Assembly: GCA_016278415.1 (NCBI GenBank) | Contig: JADQBV010000424.1 | Span: 1 to 14,919, forward strand | Length of the DNA stretch: 14,919 nucleotides | Source of the DNA: Halanaerobiales bacterium | Lineage (GTDB): Bacteria > Bacillota_F > Halanaerobiia > Halanaerobiales > DTU029 | Direction of reading: 5' to 3' | Shown here: positions 9,011 to 14,919 of the stretch, piece by piece | Position numbering within the stretch: the first letter of the stretch is position 1 | Layout: each line of letters starts with the position of its first letter | Notes under the pieces: model-generated | Told to the model about the DNA's origin: nothing | Seen by the model: the letters and a program-made list of their open reading frames with translations, nothing else | Databases searched by the model: none | Translations under genes and position numbers: made by a program

Positions 9011-9901
9011 CTAATCTTCTTTAAAGAAGCCCGTCAGTTTTAACTGTATTAATGAAAGAATTAAAATAATCAAAGCCATAACAAAACCTATAGTTGACGC
9101 ATATCCCAGTTCGAAATATGAAAATGCCGTTCTGTATAATAGAACAGCCATTGTTAATGCGCTTTTACCTGGTGATGCCCCTGCATCCCACAACATATAT
9201 ACCTCTGTAAATAATTTATAACCACCAATAATATTTAATGTCGCTACAAAAATAACTATTGGTTTTAATAATGGTATTGTAATATAGTAAAATCTCTGTA
9301 ATGTATTAGCACCATCAATAGATGCTGATTCATATAATTCCTGTGATATACCCGTTAAACCAGTTGAAAAATAAATTAAATTCATTCCTGTCCAGCGCCA
9401 GGTAGCTATTAAAACAACAGATACTAAAGTTAAATTGGGATTTATTAACCACTTTTGTGGAGGAACTTTTATTAACCCCAATATTACATTAAGTATCCCT
9501 GTTTCTCCTTCATATAATAATATCTTAAATACCGCGGCAGCAATTACTAAAGAAGTCAAACTAGGTATAAATAATATTGCTTTATAAATCTTTTTACCTT
9601 TACAGGCCTTTGAGTCTAATAATACAGCAAAAATTAGTGGTATAGGTATTAAAGTAACCATTGTGAAAAGCATATATTTTGTATTATTCCATACGGCTTT
9701 AACAAAATCGCTATCTTGAAGCAGCTTGATATAATTTTGAATCCCAACAAATTCCCCACCACTTAAGCCCTTCATTTCATGTAAACTTAAAAAAGCTGAA
9801 TATAGAATTGGCCAGACTTTGAAAATAATAAAAAATAGAAAGAATGGGGTAATAAATATCCAGGGGACTATTTTTTTGTTATAAAATATTTTCTTAATCA
9901 T
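9011..9901 (-). CDS. araP: CUT1 arabino-oligosaccharide ABC transporter permease, AraP type
   Basis: A 296-residue MalF-like permease. The short N-terminus is followed by about six membrane segments (first near 12-36, VPWIFITPFFLFFIIFKVWPIL), and the EAA loop reads ESASIDGANTLQRFYYITIP. It pairs with the next permease, 12 bp downstream after start correction, to form the membrane channel. GGGAGGTAAGAGG gives a good ribosome site for the ATG at 9901. A strong hairpin lies between it and the binding-protein gene upstream. The gene stops with TAG. The arabino-oligosaccharide assignment rests on the linked arabinofuranosidases and on resemblance of the gene order to Bacillus araNPQ; another pentose oligosaccharide is possible. 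Confidence 0.88.
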   Translation of the reverse strand: MIKKIFYNKKIVPWIFITPFFLFFIIFKVWPILYSAFLSLHEMKGLSGGEFVGIQNYIKLLQDSDFVKAVWNNTKYMLFTMVTLIPIPLIFAVLLDSKACKGKKIYKAILFIPSLTSLVIAAAVFKILLYEGETGILNVILGLIKVPPQKWLINPNLTLVSVVLIATWRWTGMNLIYFSTGLTGISQELYESASIDGANTLQRFYYITIPLLKPIVIFVATLNIIGGYKLFTEVYMLWDAGASPGKSALTMAVLLYRTAFSYFELGYASTIGFVMALIILILSLIQLKLTGFFKED

Positions 9902-9931
9902 TTCCTCTTACCTCCCTGTGCTTAATAAGTA

Positions 9932-9966
9932 TCTAGCCTCCCCCTAATAGTTAAGAGGAGGCTAGA
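9932..9966 (-). promoter_or_regulatory. Strong intercistronic hairpin after the arabino-oligosaccharide binding-protein gene
   Basis: TCTAGCCTCC (9932-9941) and GGAGGCTAGA (9957-9966) are perfect 10-bp arms around a 15-nt loop, 14 bp past the binding-protein stop and before the permease start. On the transcribed strand it is followed by TACTTATTAAG rather than a U-run. It probably allows partial read-through or protects the upstream mRNA, giving more binding protein than permease. Confidence 0.65.
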
Positions 9967-9980
9967 CATAACACTATTTA

Positions 9981-11264
9981 TTACTCTGAACGAAGTTGAT
10001 TAGCTGCATCTTTTAGAGCCTTTTCCACATCTGCCTGGTTTTCAATAACTTCAAATAATGTTTCTTCATTTAATAAGTTACGAAGCTTGGTAAGTAATTC
10101 CGAGAAATATAATGGCTGAATTTCTGATTGTAACTCTTTAATAGTTACCATTACTTTTTCATCACCAAAGTATGGGAATCTTTGTGTAAATGATTCATCA
10201 TTATAAGCATCCATTATAATAGGGTCAAAACCAAGTTCAGTCCAGATTTGTACACCGGCTTCTCTAGTTAATTTGGCAAAAGCAAGAAAGTCTTTTGCAA
10301 TTTCAATACTATTAGCTTGTTTTGTAATAGCAGTACCAGTTCCGCCTCCCATTGTAGAGAGTGTTCCACCTGAAGGCCAGGCTGGTAAAGGTCGAACCCT
10401 AATTTTTCCTTCTAGATCTGGCATAAACTCAGTAAAACGTATCATATACCACTGTGGCATAAATATACTTGCAAATTTACCCTTATTTAAAGCATCAAAA
10501 AAATGTTGTTCATGGAAATCAGTTACTACATCAGCTATTTCATGTTTATATACAAAATCTTGTAGATATTGCAATGCTTTAACATTTTCTTCTCTATCCA
10601 AAACAACATTACCGTTTTCATCAAAATAGTTACTACCTAATTGTCGACTCATTCCGTCAAATGAACTGGCTTCAGCATTTGGTACAGCTAACATATACTG
10701 ATCTACCTTGCCGTCTCCATCGGTATCTTGAGTTATTTTCTTTCCTACCTCTATATAGTCATCCCAGGTCTTTATATCATCAATTGAAACCCCTGCTTCT
10801 TCAAATAACTCAACATTATAATACATTAGATATGTACCCATATGTGTAGGAATACCATAAACTTTATTATCAAATGAAGAGTAAGGGGCTGTTCTAGCTT
10901 CAACGATTTCATCCCTATATTCATCAATAACTGAAGTTAGGTCTACTAAACCATCAGTATTACTTGCCAAAATACCAGGAAATTTACCTATTTCGATATC
11001 TACTAGATCTGGTGCACCCATTCCAGTTTGTAAAGCAATATTTAATTTATCATGCATTTGATTAAAGGGTAAAACCTGGGTATCCAGACTTATAGCACGG
11101 TCTGGATAAGCATCATTCCACTCAGCAACTTTCATTTGGTAGAACTCGGCATGTGCATCAACAAATGTCCACATTTCTAGTTCAACAGCCTGAACATTTA
11201 CAACAGATACTGAAAATACAGCAAGTAAAAACAAAACAATTAAAAAATTAGATTTCTTTCTCAT
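9981..11264 (-). CDS. araN: Arabino-oligosaccharide-binding protein of a CUT1 ABC transporter
   Basis: A 427-residue family 1 solute-binding protein starting at the ATG at 11264, where GGGGAGGAAATT supplies a strong ribosome site. The frame is open 25 codons further, but that extension lacks a signal-peptide start. Residues 1-26 are a signal peptide (MRKKSNFLIVLFLLAVFSVS, cleavage after NVQA) with no lipobox cysteine. A calcium-loop-like DTDGDGKVD is at 180-188, seen in many sugar-binding proteins of this group. It should collect arabino-oligosaccharides in the periplasm for the AraP/AraQ-like permeases. The gene is first in its operon, downstream of two LacI-type operators. The symbol is by analogy to Bacillus araN. 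Confidence 0.88.
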   Translation of the reverse strand: MRKKSNFLIVLFLLAVFSVSVVNVQAVELEMWTFVDAHAEFYQMKVAEWNDAYPDRAISLDTQVLPFNQMHDKLNIALQTGMGAPDLVDIEIGKFPGILASNTDGLVDLTSVIDEYRDEIVEARTAPYSSFDNKVYGIPTHMGTYLMYYNVELFEEAGVSIDDIKTWDDYIEVGKKITQDTDGDGKVDQYMLAVPNAEASSFDGMSRQLGSNYFDENGNVVLDREENVKALQYLQDFVYKHEIADVVTDFHEQHFFDALNKGKFASIFMPQWYMIRFTEFMPDLEGKIRVRPLPAWPSGGTLSTMGGGTGTAITKQANSIEIAKDFLAFAKLTREAGVQIWTELGFDPIIMDAYNDESFTQRFPYFGDEKVMVTIKELQSEIQPLYFSELLTKLRNLLNEETLFEVIENQADVEKALKDAANQLRSE

Positions 11265-11378
11265 AATTTCCTCCCCTAAATTTTTTTGATAAAACATTAA
11301 TATAAAACCCTTAAATCGACCATATATCACCCCCCTCAAATATATTTAATCATTGGCAATACATTGAATAGTTAGAAT

Positions 11379-11408
11379 TTTATATATATAGTGGTTTTAA
11401 TAAGCCAA
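11379..11408 (-). promoter_or_regulatory. Candidate promoter for the arabino-oligosaccharide operon
   Basis: On the minus strand TTGGCT (11408-11403) is followed after 18 bases by TATAAA (11384-11379). Each element matches the sigma-A consensus only partly. The predicted start is near 11372, giving a ~108-base leader. The operator at 11425-11438 lies just upstream of this -35. An alternative is TTGCAA (11444-11439) as -35, which would place the operator inside the spacer, but it has a poorer -10. Confidence 0.35.
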
Positions 11409-11424
11409 TTTATAAAATAATTTT

Positions 11425-11438
11425 TCTAACCGTTTAGA
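11425..11438. promoter_or_regulatory. LacI-family operator O1
   Basis: TCTAACCGTTTAGA is a nearly perfect dyad centred on CG, as LacI-family repressors recognise. It is identical to the copy in front of the lacI-type gene (12598-12611). It lies in the intergenic region before the binding-protein operon, 161 bp upstream of that ATG. Confidence 0.85.
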
Positions 11439-11491
11439 TTGCAAGTAATAAAATAATACCTATATTTTTTTATATGCCTATAACTAAAATT

Positions 11492-11505
11492 TCTAAGCGG
11501 TTAGA
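11492..11505. promoter_or_regulatory. LacI-family operator O2
   Basis: TCTAAGCGGTTAGA is a variant of the same dyad, 67 bp centre-to-centre from O1 and about 30 bp past the repressor gene's stop codon. Two operators in one intergenic region would allow co-operative binding or DNA looping. Confidence 0.8.
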
Positions 11506-11528
11506 TAACCTACAAAGTATTTTAATTA

Positions 11529-11545
11529 CCCCTTTTATTTAGGGG
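11529..11545 (-). terminator. Small hairpin overlapping the stop codon of the LacI-type gene
   Basis: CCCC and GGGG arms flank TTTTATTTA, so the stem is only four or five pairs and no T-run follows on the transcribed strand. It may slow transcription out of the repressor gene but is weak as a terminator. Confidence 0.25.
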
Positions 11546-12545
11546 ACTTTGTTGTTTCACGTTCAATCAGTTCTGGAGAAATTTCTATATGTTTAGGAAT
11601 ATTTTTATCTCCTTTAATCCTTTTAAATAGCATCTCCATAGCCAGACAGGCCATTCTTTCTTTTGATATACTCATTGTACTCATTTTAGGAAATGTAAAA
11701 GAAGACACACTATCATCAAAACCAATTAAAGCCATGTCTTCTGGAATTTTTTTACCCATATCATATATGGCATCCATTATACCAGAACCCATAAAATCAT
11801 TATATACACAAATTGCATCCATTTCGGGATGGTTATTTATCATTTTTTTAGTTATCACTTTAATTTCTTCATTTGAAAACAAACTACAATAATCAATAAG
11901 ATTCTTATTGTATTCAATTCCAGTTTCCGAAAAGGCTTGTTTAAAACCCCTCAATCTTACTACAGTTGTTTGACTATCTTTTATGCCTATAAAGCCTATA
12001 TTTCTATATCCTTTTTCCAACAAATGAAGAACAGCCAGTCGGCCTCCCTCTACGTCATCTGGTACCACTGTATCAATAGTTTTATTAATCCTTGCCCCAG
12101 CCAATCCCACAATTGGTATGTTTTCTCTTTTGATTTGTTTTATGAACTTAATTTCTTCAATTTCCCAGGTTAATGAAGTTATAATTCCAGATACTCTATT
12201 TTCTATTAAGGAATCAAGATAGTACTGAGCCCTTTCCTTGTTTCCTTCTGTATTACACAAATAAACCCCGTATCCTTTCATAAATGCCAAATCTTCTATT
12301 ACCTTTGCTAATTGGGTAAAAAATTCATTAGTAATGGACGGAACTATATATCCTAAAGTATGAGTTTCCTTCCTCGAGAGAGCCCTTGCGATTCGATTCG
12401 GCCTATAATTTAGCTGCTTTATTGCCTCTTCTACATTTTTTGTTAGTTTATCACTTACATTTACCCCAGAATCCTTGTTTATAACTGCTGATACTGTAGC
12501 AACTGAAACTCCTGCAAGTTTTGCGACATCTTTTATAGTAGCCAA
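11535..12545 (-). CDS. LacI-family transcriptional repressor of the arabino-oligosaccharide locus
   Basis: A 336-residue repressor when started at TTG (12545), giving MATIKDVAKLAGVSVATVSAV, the classic family N-terminus, with AGAAGG seven bases upstream. An upstream ATG at 12569 adds eight odd residues and has no ribosome site. Residues 2-24 form the helix-turn-helix, NYRPNRIARALS is the hinge helix, and residues 60-336 form the periplasmic-binding-like sugar domain (TLGYIVPSITNEFF, then ICVYNDFMGSGIMDAI and ALIGFDDS). Three matching CG-centred dyads lie around it: one at its own promoter and two before the downstream transporter operon, so it should repress both until a sugar, probably arabinose or an arabino-oligosaccharide, binds. 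In Bacillus this role is held by the GntR/LacI hybrid AraR, a different architecture. Confidence 0.93.
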   Translation of the reverse strand: MATIKDVAKLAGVSVATVSAVINKDSGVNVSDKLTKNVEEAIKQLNYRPNRIARALSRKETHTLGYIVPSITNEFFTQLAKVIEDLAFMKGYGVYLCNTEGNKERAQYYLDSLIENRVSGIITSLTWEIEEIKFIKQIKRENIPIVGLAGARINKTIDTVVPDDVEGGRLAVLHLLEKGYRNIGFIGIKDSQTTVVRLRGFKQAFSETGIEYNKNLIDYCSLFSNEEIKVITKKMINNHPEMDAICVYNDFMGSGIMDAIYDMGKKIPEDMALIGFDDSVSSFTFPKMSTMSISKERMACLAMEMLFKRIKGDKNIPKHIEISPELIERETTKSPK

Positions 12546-12597
12546 ACCATCACCTTCTTCTAGACTCATATTAAAATAAAGAATAATCTAATTTATT

Positions 12598-12611
12598 TCT
12601 AACCGTTTAGA
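12598..12611. promoter_or_regulatory. LacI-family operator O3 (autoregulatory)
   Basis: TCTAACCGTTTAGA, identical to O1, lies just downstream of the -10 of the repressor promoter, spanning roughly +4 to +18 from the predicted start. A repressor bound here would block initiation, so the gene is probably autoregulated. Confidence 0.85.
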
Positions 12612-12621
12612 TATTATATAT

Positions 12622-12650
12622 AGTATATTATTTTTATTTCGATTTGTCAA
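12622..12650 (-). promoter_or_regulatory. Sigma-A promoter of the LacI-type gene
   Basis: TTGACA (12650-12645), a 17-base spacer and TATACT (12627-12622) on the minus strand: a perfect -35, ideal spacing and a -10 matching at five of six bases. Transcription should start near 12615, giving a leader of about 70 bases. Confidence 0.85.
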
Positions 12651-12681
12651 GTTACAATTATCCCCGCCACATCCAGGCCAA

Positions 12682-12804
12682 CTAGCTATTTGAGATTCCA
12701 GCTAATTTAGATACCTGATTTTGTTGAATACCTCTAGCTTTTCTTACCCTTACCATTACCACAAGTATGGTTAATAATACAGCAAATAAGTATTTCTCCA
12801 ACAT
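12682..12804 (-). CDS. Small membrane-type protein or XRE-HTH remnant, 40 residues
   Basis: The ATG at 12804 follows AAAGGAAAGG by eight bases, a good ribosome site. Residues 4-19 (KYLFAVLLTILVVMVR) form one hydrophobic segment, then a basic stretch. Residues 21-40 (RKARGIQQNQVSKLAGISNS) look like the first two helices of an XRE helix-turn-helix, where families usually read RKxRGxTQxxLAxxxGIS. The amber stop falls where that fold usually has tyrosine, and the next codons (LAWMWRG) still fit the third helix before a TAA. It could be a decayed regulator fragment or a genuine small single-span protein. No function is assigned. Confidence 0.4.
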   Translation of the reverse strand: MLEKYLFAVLLTILVVMVRVRKARGIQQNQVSKLAGISNS

Positions 12805-12839
12805 CACACCAACCTTTCCTTTGAGCTTGAATTCCTATC

Positions 12840-12853
12840 AGTAATTAATTACT
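12840..12853. repeat. 14-bp perfect palindrome
   Basis: AGTAATTAATTACT reads the same on both strands and lies 36 bp upstream of the small gene's ATG. It is AT-rich and could be a small operator, or chance. Confidence 0.4.
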
Positions 12854-12880
12854 TAAATATTTTCATATACTCTTTCTACT

Positions 12881-12909
12881 CTTCAATTACGTTAATAACG
12901 TAATTGAAG
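12881..12909. repeat. 29-bp perfect palindrome (14-bp arms, 1-bp centre)
   Basis: CTTCAATTACGTTA (12881-12894) and its exact reverse complement (12896-12909) flank a single A. A one-base loop and no following T-run on either strand argue against a terminator; a dimeric-protein operator upstream of the small gene is more likely. It does not match the LacI-type operator. Confidence 0.6.
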
Positions 12910-13017
12910 TACAAAAAAATAACTAATTATGTTTTCGACTGCTCATCAAAAATATGCCGAATTTACCCACATTGTTTATCCCAGGTAACAACCCCTATTT
13001 CCTCATTAGAACCTCTC

Positions 13018-13042
13018 CACCGAAATCATAAAGATTTCGGTG
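13018..13042 (-). terminator. Hairpin after the SEC-C gene, possible transcript end
   Basis: CACCGAAATC (13018-13027) and GATTTCGGTG (13033-13042) form a perfect 10-bp stem with a 5-base loop, 34 bp past the SEC-C stop. GAGAGGTTC, not a U-run, follows, so it may mark a processed 3' end rather than an intrinsic terminator. Confidence 0.45.
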
Positions 13043-13076
13043 AAGGCTTCCACTTAATAACAACCTTAATGTTTTA

Positions 13077-13943
13077 TTATTTCCCTAAACAACATTTCTT
13101 GTATTTCTTGCCACTACCACAGGGGCATTTATCATTTCTACCTACTTTTTCATTACTAATAGAAGCATTCACCCTTGCATCATCATCGGGAAGAGACCTT
13201 AAACTCTGCTTTCCCATTAACTCAAATATTTCCTGGGGGGTATGTCCGTTATTCTCCCAAATTCTAGTGTTATTGGCAAGATTCATAATCATTTTCATAA
13301 CTTCGTTAACCTGCTCTTCACCGTTAAAACTTATATCTCTTCTGTTAAATTCATCTAAAACTTTCTGTATTGAGAAAGCATAACGGCAAATTCCCTGAAT
13401 ATCTTCACACAGCATTTCAGCATTATATTTATCACCATAAAATATATTTTTGTTCAAGTAATTTAACAGCTTCTTATATTCCCTATTGACTTCAAAATAT
13501 CTCTCATCTCTATACTTTAGAAGTTCTTCCTTTGCCGGAATATAAAATGGCTTACCTGCCCGTTGACTTAACTGCTCGTTAAACTGATCAAACTCCAGGA
13601 TAGAATCAGTAACAAAATAATCACCATGAATTTTAATAAAATTAGACCTTAAAGCTTCTGGAAGTCCTTTCATAATACTATTGATGATATCTACATTTGT
13701 ATTTATATCATTCTGTATGTTATAGATTTCAATAACTTTCTCTTTATGAACTAAGCCGTATAAATTAGTAAGTGCTATAATATAATCTATCACTTTATCC
13801 TCTACCACTTCTTCAAAACAAGCCCACCAACTAAGACTCTCTACAGTATCTGTGATTAGCCCATAGTGTTGATTATTTTTTAACTCTTCAAGTACAGTAT
13901 CCTCACCTTTTTCTATATATTCCTCTACCTCTTTTGGGGACAT
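13077..13943 (-). CDS. SEC-C motif protein, C-terminal part of a split DUF1186-type protein
   Basis: A 288-residue frame ending in CPCGSGKKYKKCC, the SEC-C zinc motif (Cys273, Cys275, Cys284, Cys285), as in SecA and YecA. The rest is helical with no catalytic signature. The predicted ATG at 13943 has no clear ribosome site; the nearest purine-rich sequence is 18 bases upstream. The preceding gene ends 21 bases before it in the same reading frame, and the joined frame continues directly (EEIEETFE, amber, GLIPEYYMSPKEVEEY), as in DUF1186 proteins that carry a C-terminal SEC-C domain. Independent translation therefore looks unlikely; read-through, recoding or pseudogenisation are the alternatives. 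Function unknown. Confidence 0.75.
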   Translation of the reverse strand: MSPKEVEEYIEKGEDTVLEELKNNQHYGLITDTVESLSWWACFEEVVEDKVIDYIIALTNLYGLVHKEKVIEIYNIQNDINTNVDIINSIMKGLPEALRSNFIKIHGDYFVTDSILEFDQFNEQLSQRAGKPFYIPAKEELLKYRDERYFEVNREYKKLLNYLNKNIFYGDKYNAEMLCEDIQGICRYAFSIQKVLDEFNRRDISFNGEEQVNEVMKMIMNLANNTRIWENNGHTPQEIFELMGKQSLRSLPDDDARVNASISNEKVGRNDKCPCGSGKKYKKCCLGK

Positions 13944-13964
13944 ATAATATTCTGGAATTAATCC

Positions 13965-13967
13965 CTA
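13965..13967 (-). other. In-frame amber codon splitting a DUF1186/SEC-C gene
   Basis: The codon TAG separates two frames in the same phase; from 14549 to 13077 there are 491 codons with no other stop. Lysine or glutamine (AAG or CAG) one base away would fit a glutamate-rich helix here. See findings for interpretations. Confidence 0.7.
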
Positions 13968-14549
13968 TTCAAAGGTTTCTTCAATTTCAGTAATCACTTC
14001 CCCTGGAAAAATACTGCAGGACTCATATGTTAGATGATCTAATAAACTGAATTGGTTTTTATGCCCTTTCTGGAATAAGATCTTAAAATAATTAATAACT
14101 TCACTTCTATCTAAAGAGCCGTGAGCTACTAATACAACCAGAGACTTAAGAGCAGCACTTCTAATAAATTCATCTAATTCCTCATCTTCAATTACTTGAT
14201 AGATCAGTCTTATATCTCCATTAAATACAGATGCTATAATATTACCTAGACCTTCAGTAATAACATCACCAAGCAGATAATCAATATCTTCCTGTGACTT
14301 TGTGATAAAGTCCATAATCACTGGAAATGCTCTCTTTTCCCTAAACTGAGCCATTAAAAATAAAGCATAGATATGGGCAAAATAATCCTCTTCTGCTGCC
14401 TTCTCAAAAATATGTTCACTGGTATTTATTATTATGTTAAGCAGATCATCAGTTATATCTTCTTGCATTTTAATAGCTGCCTTTACTGCCGCATCAGGAA
14501 AATATCCCCTATTATATTCAAGTTCTTTTAAAATATTATTTTTATTCAT
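13965..14549 (-). CDS. DUF1186 family protein, N-terminal part of a split gene
   Basis: A 194-residue helical protein starting MNKNNILKELEYNRGYFPDAA, with AHIYALFLMAQFREKRAFPVI near 58-78 and ALKSLVVLVAHGSLDRSEV, features I associate with DUF1186, a repeat-like helical family of unknown function. The ATG at 14549 has a strong ribosome site (GGAGGAG). The frame ends at an amber codon and continues in phase into the SEC-C frame 21 bases on, so the intact ancestor was probably one ~490-residue protein. A nearby -10-like TATAAT (14663-14658) could serve as promoter, but no good -35 was found. The Uma2 gene upstream is probably unrelated. Confidence 0.78.
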   Translation of the reverse strand: MNKNNILKELEYNRGYFPDAAVKAAIKMQEDITDDLLNIIINTSEHIFEKAAEEDYFAHIYALFLMAQFREKRAFPVIMDFITKSQEDIDYLLGDVITEGLGNIIASVFNGDIRLIYQVIEDEELDEFIRSAALKSLVVLVAHGSLDRSEVINYFKILFQKGHKNQFSLLDHLTYESCSIFPGEVITEIEETFE

Positions 14550-14688
14550 TTGAATATTTCTCCTCCATCTTTATACCCTAGCTTTTGACTACTATTATCA
14601 TCATTATCAGGGAATGCTCTTCTAATACATTAAGGCTATTTTTAAAGTACAATATATATTATAATCAATGATATAATAAAAAAACACA

Positions 14689-14703
14689 GTGCCTGCTTCT
14701 AAT
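14689..14703 (-). terminator. Possible weak terminator of the Uma2-family gene
   Basis: Just after the Uma2 stop, the minus strand reads AGCAGGCACTGTG followed by seven T residues. The T-run is convincing but the stem (GCAG/CTGT with a 3-base loop) is short. Confidence 0.25.
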
Positions 14704-14711
14704 TAACAGTT

Positions 14712-14919
14712 TCACGGCATAGTTTGATTATGCCATAATTCTTCCAATTTAATACTTAAACCCTTAAAATTCGGATGTTCCAGAATATCATCATCCATAC
14801 CTGATACCAGCAGGGCATATATACTGTCACGGAGTGCAAAGCACTCCATGGTTTTTTCCGCTGGGTCAACAAGCCAGTAATTTTCTATTCCGGATTTCTG
14901 ATAAATTCGCATTTTTTGT
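14712..14919 (-). CDS. Uma2 family (DUF820) putative endonuclease, C-terminal part
   Basis: The frame is open to the right edge and encodes the last ~69 residues. KMRIYQKSGIENYWLVDPAEKTMECF matches the Uma2-family core, usually written as K-x-x-x-Y-x-x-x-G-[VI]-x-E-Y-W-[IL]-V-D-P. Uma2 proteins adopt a PD-(D/E)XK nuclease fold but their biological role is unclear. The real start and the first half, with further active-site residues, lie beyond the window, so the internal ATG at 14912 is not the start. Ends in TGA. Confidence 0.82.
   Translation of the reverse strand, partial: QKMRIYQKSGIENYWLVDPAEKTMECFALRDSIYALLVSGMDDDILEHPNFKGLSIKLEELWHNQTMP

Larger units (their letters stand above)
12657..13076. 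other. Intergenic stretch between the SEC-C gene and the sugar locus
   Basis: No long gene is found in these ~420 bp. They hold a 40-codon small gene (12682-12804), a 14-bp palindrome (12840-12853), a 29-bp palindrome (12881-12909) and a 10-bp-stem hairpin (13018-13042). Between 12910 and 13017 only AT-rich sequence with no recognised element is seen. Confidence 0.6.

Noticed and set aside
12904..13383. Plus-strand open frame of 159 codons
   Set aside because: It is mostly antisense to the SEC-C gene, has no ribosome site, and its protein resembles no known family.

Overview
This AT-rich window looks like a low-GC, Firmicutes-related anaerobe, possibly of the Halanaerobiales. That is an inference. 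It rests on base composition, strong AGGAGG-type ribosome binding sites, and two sugar-binding proteins with ordinary cleavable signal peptides and no lipobox cysteine, as expected of a diderm with a real periplasm. All recognisable genes lie on the minus strand, so transcription runs from high to low coordinates. No tRNA, rRNA, CRISPR array or insertion sequence is visible.

Right end (about 13.0-14.9 kb), in transcription order: the C-terminal part of a Uma2-family nuclease-like protein that runs off the window; then a DUF1186-type protein with a C-terminal SEC-C zinc motif. This second gene is split by a single in-frame amber codon (13965-13967) into two reading frames of 194 and 288 codons. 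Between it and the sugar genes (12.57-13.08 kb) lies a stretch with a hairpin, two perfect palindromes, and a 40-codon small gene whose tail resembles the first half of an XRE helix-turn-helix.

Middle (about 5.2-12.65 kb): an arabino-oligosaccharide locus resembling Bacillus araNPQ-abfA. A LacI-family repressor, probably starting at a TTG, has a TTGACA-17-TATACT promoter with a 14-bp palindromic operator just downstream. Two near-identical operators lie in front of the downstream genes: a periplasmic binding protein, two CUT1 permeases and two tandem GH51 alpha-L-arabinofuranosidases. The two GH51 proteins keep both catalytic glutamates, but the first-transcribed copy has lost several family-typical residues.

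Left end (1-5.0 kb): a second sugar-uptake locus with its own AraC-family regulator, binding protein, two CUT1 permeases and the N-terminal part of a GH35/GH42-like beta-galactosidase leaving the window. Direct repeats 20 bp apart precede the AraC gene, and a similar, weaker pair lies upstream of the binding protein.

Taken together, the window suggests uptake and intracellular trimming of arabinose- and galactose-containing oligosaccharides, for example from pectic arabinan or arabinogalactan. Neither transporter has its ATPase gene here, so a shared MsmX/MsmK-type ATPase encoded elsewhere is expected. Both binding-protein genes are followed by a strong hairpin before the permeases, which would favour excess binding protein.
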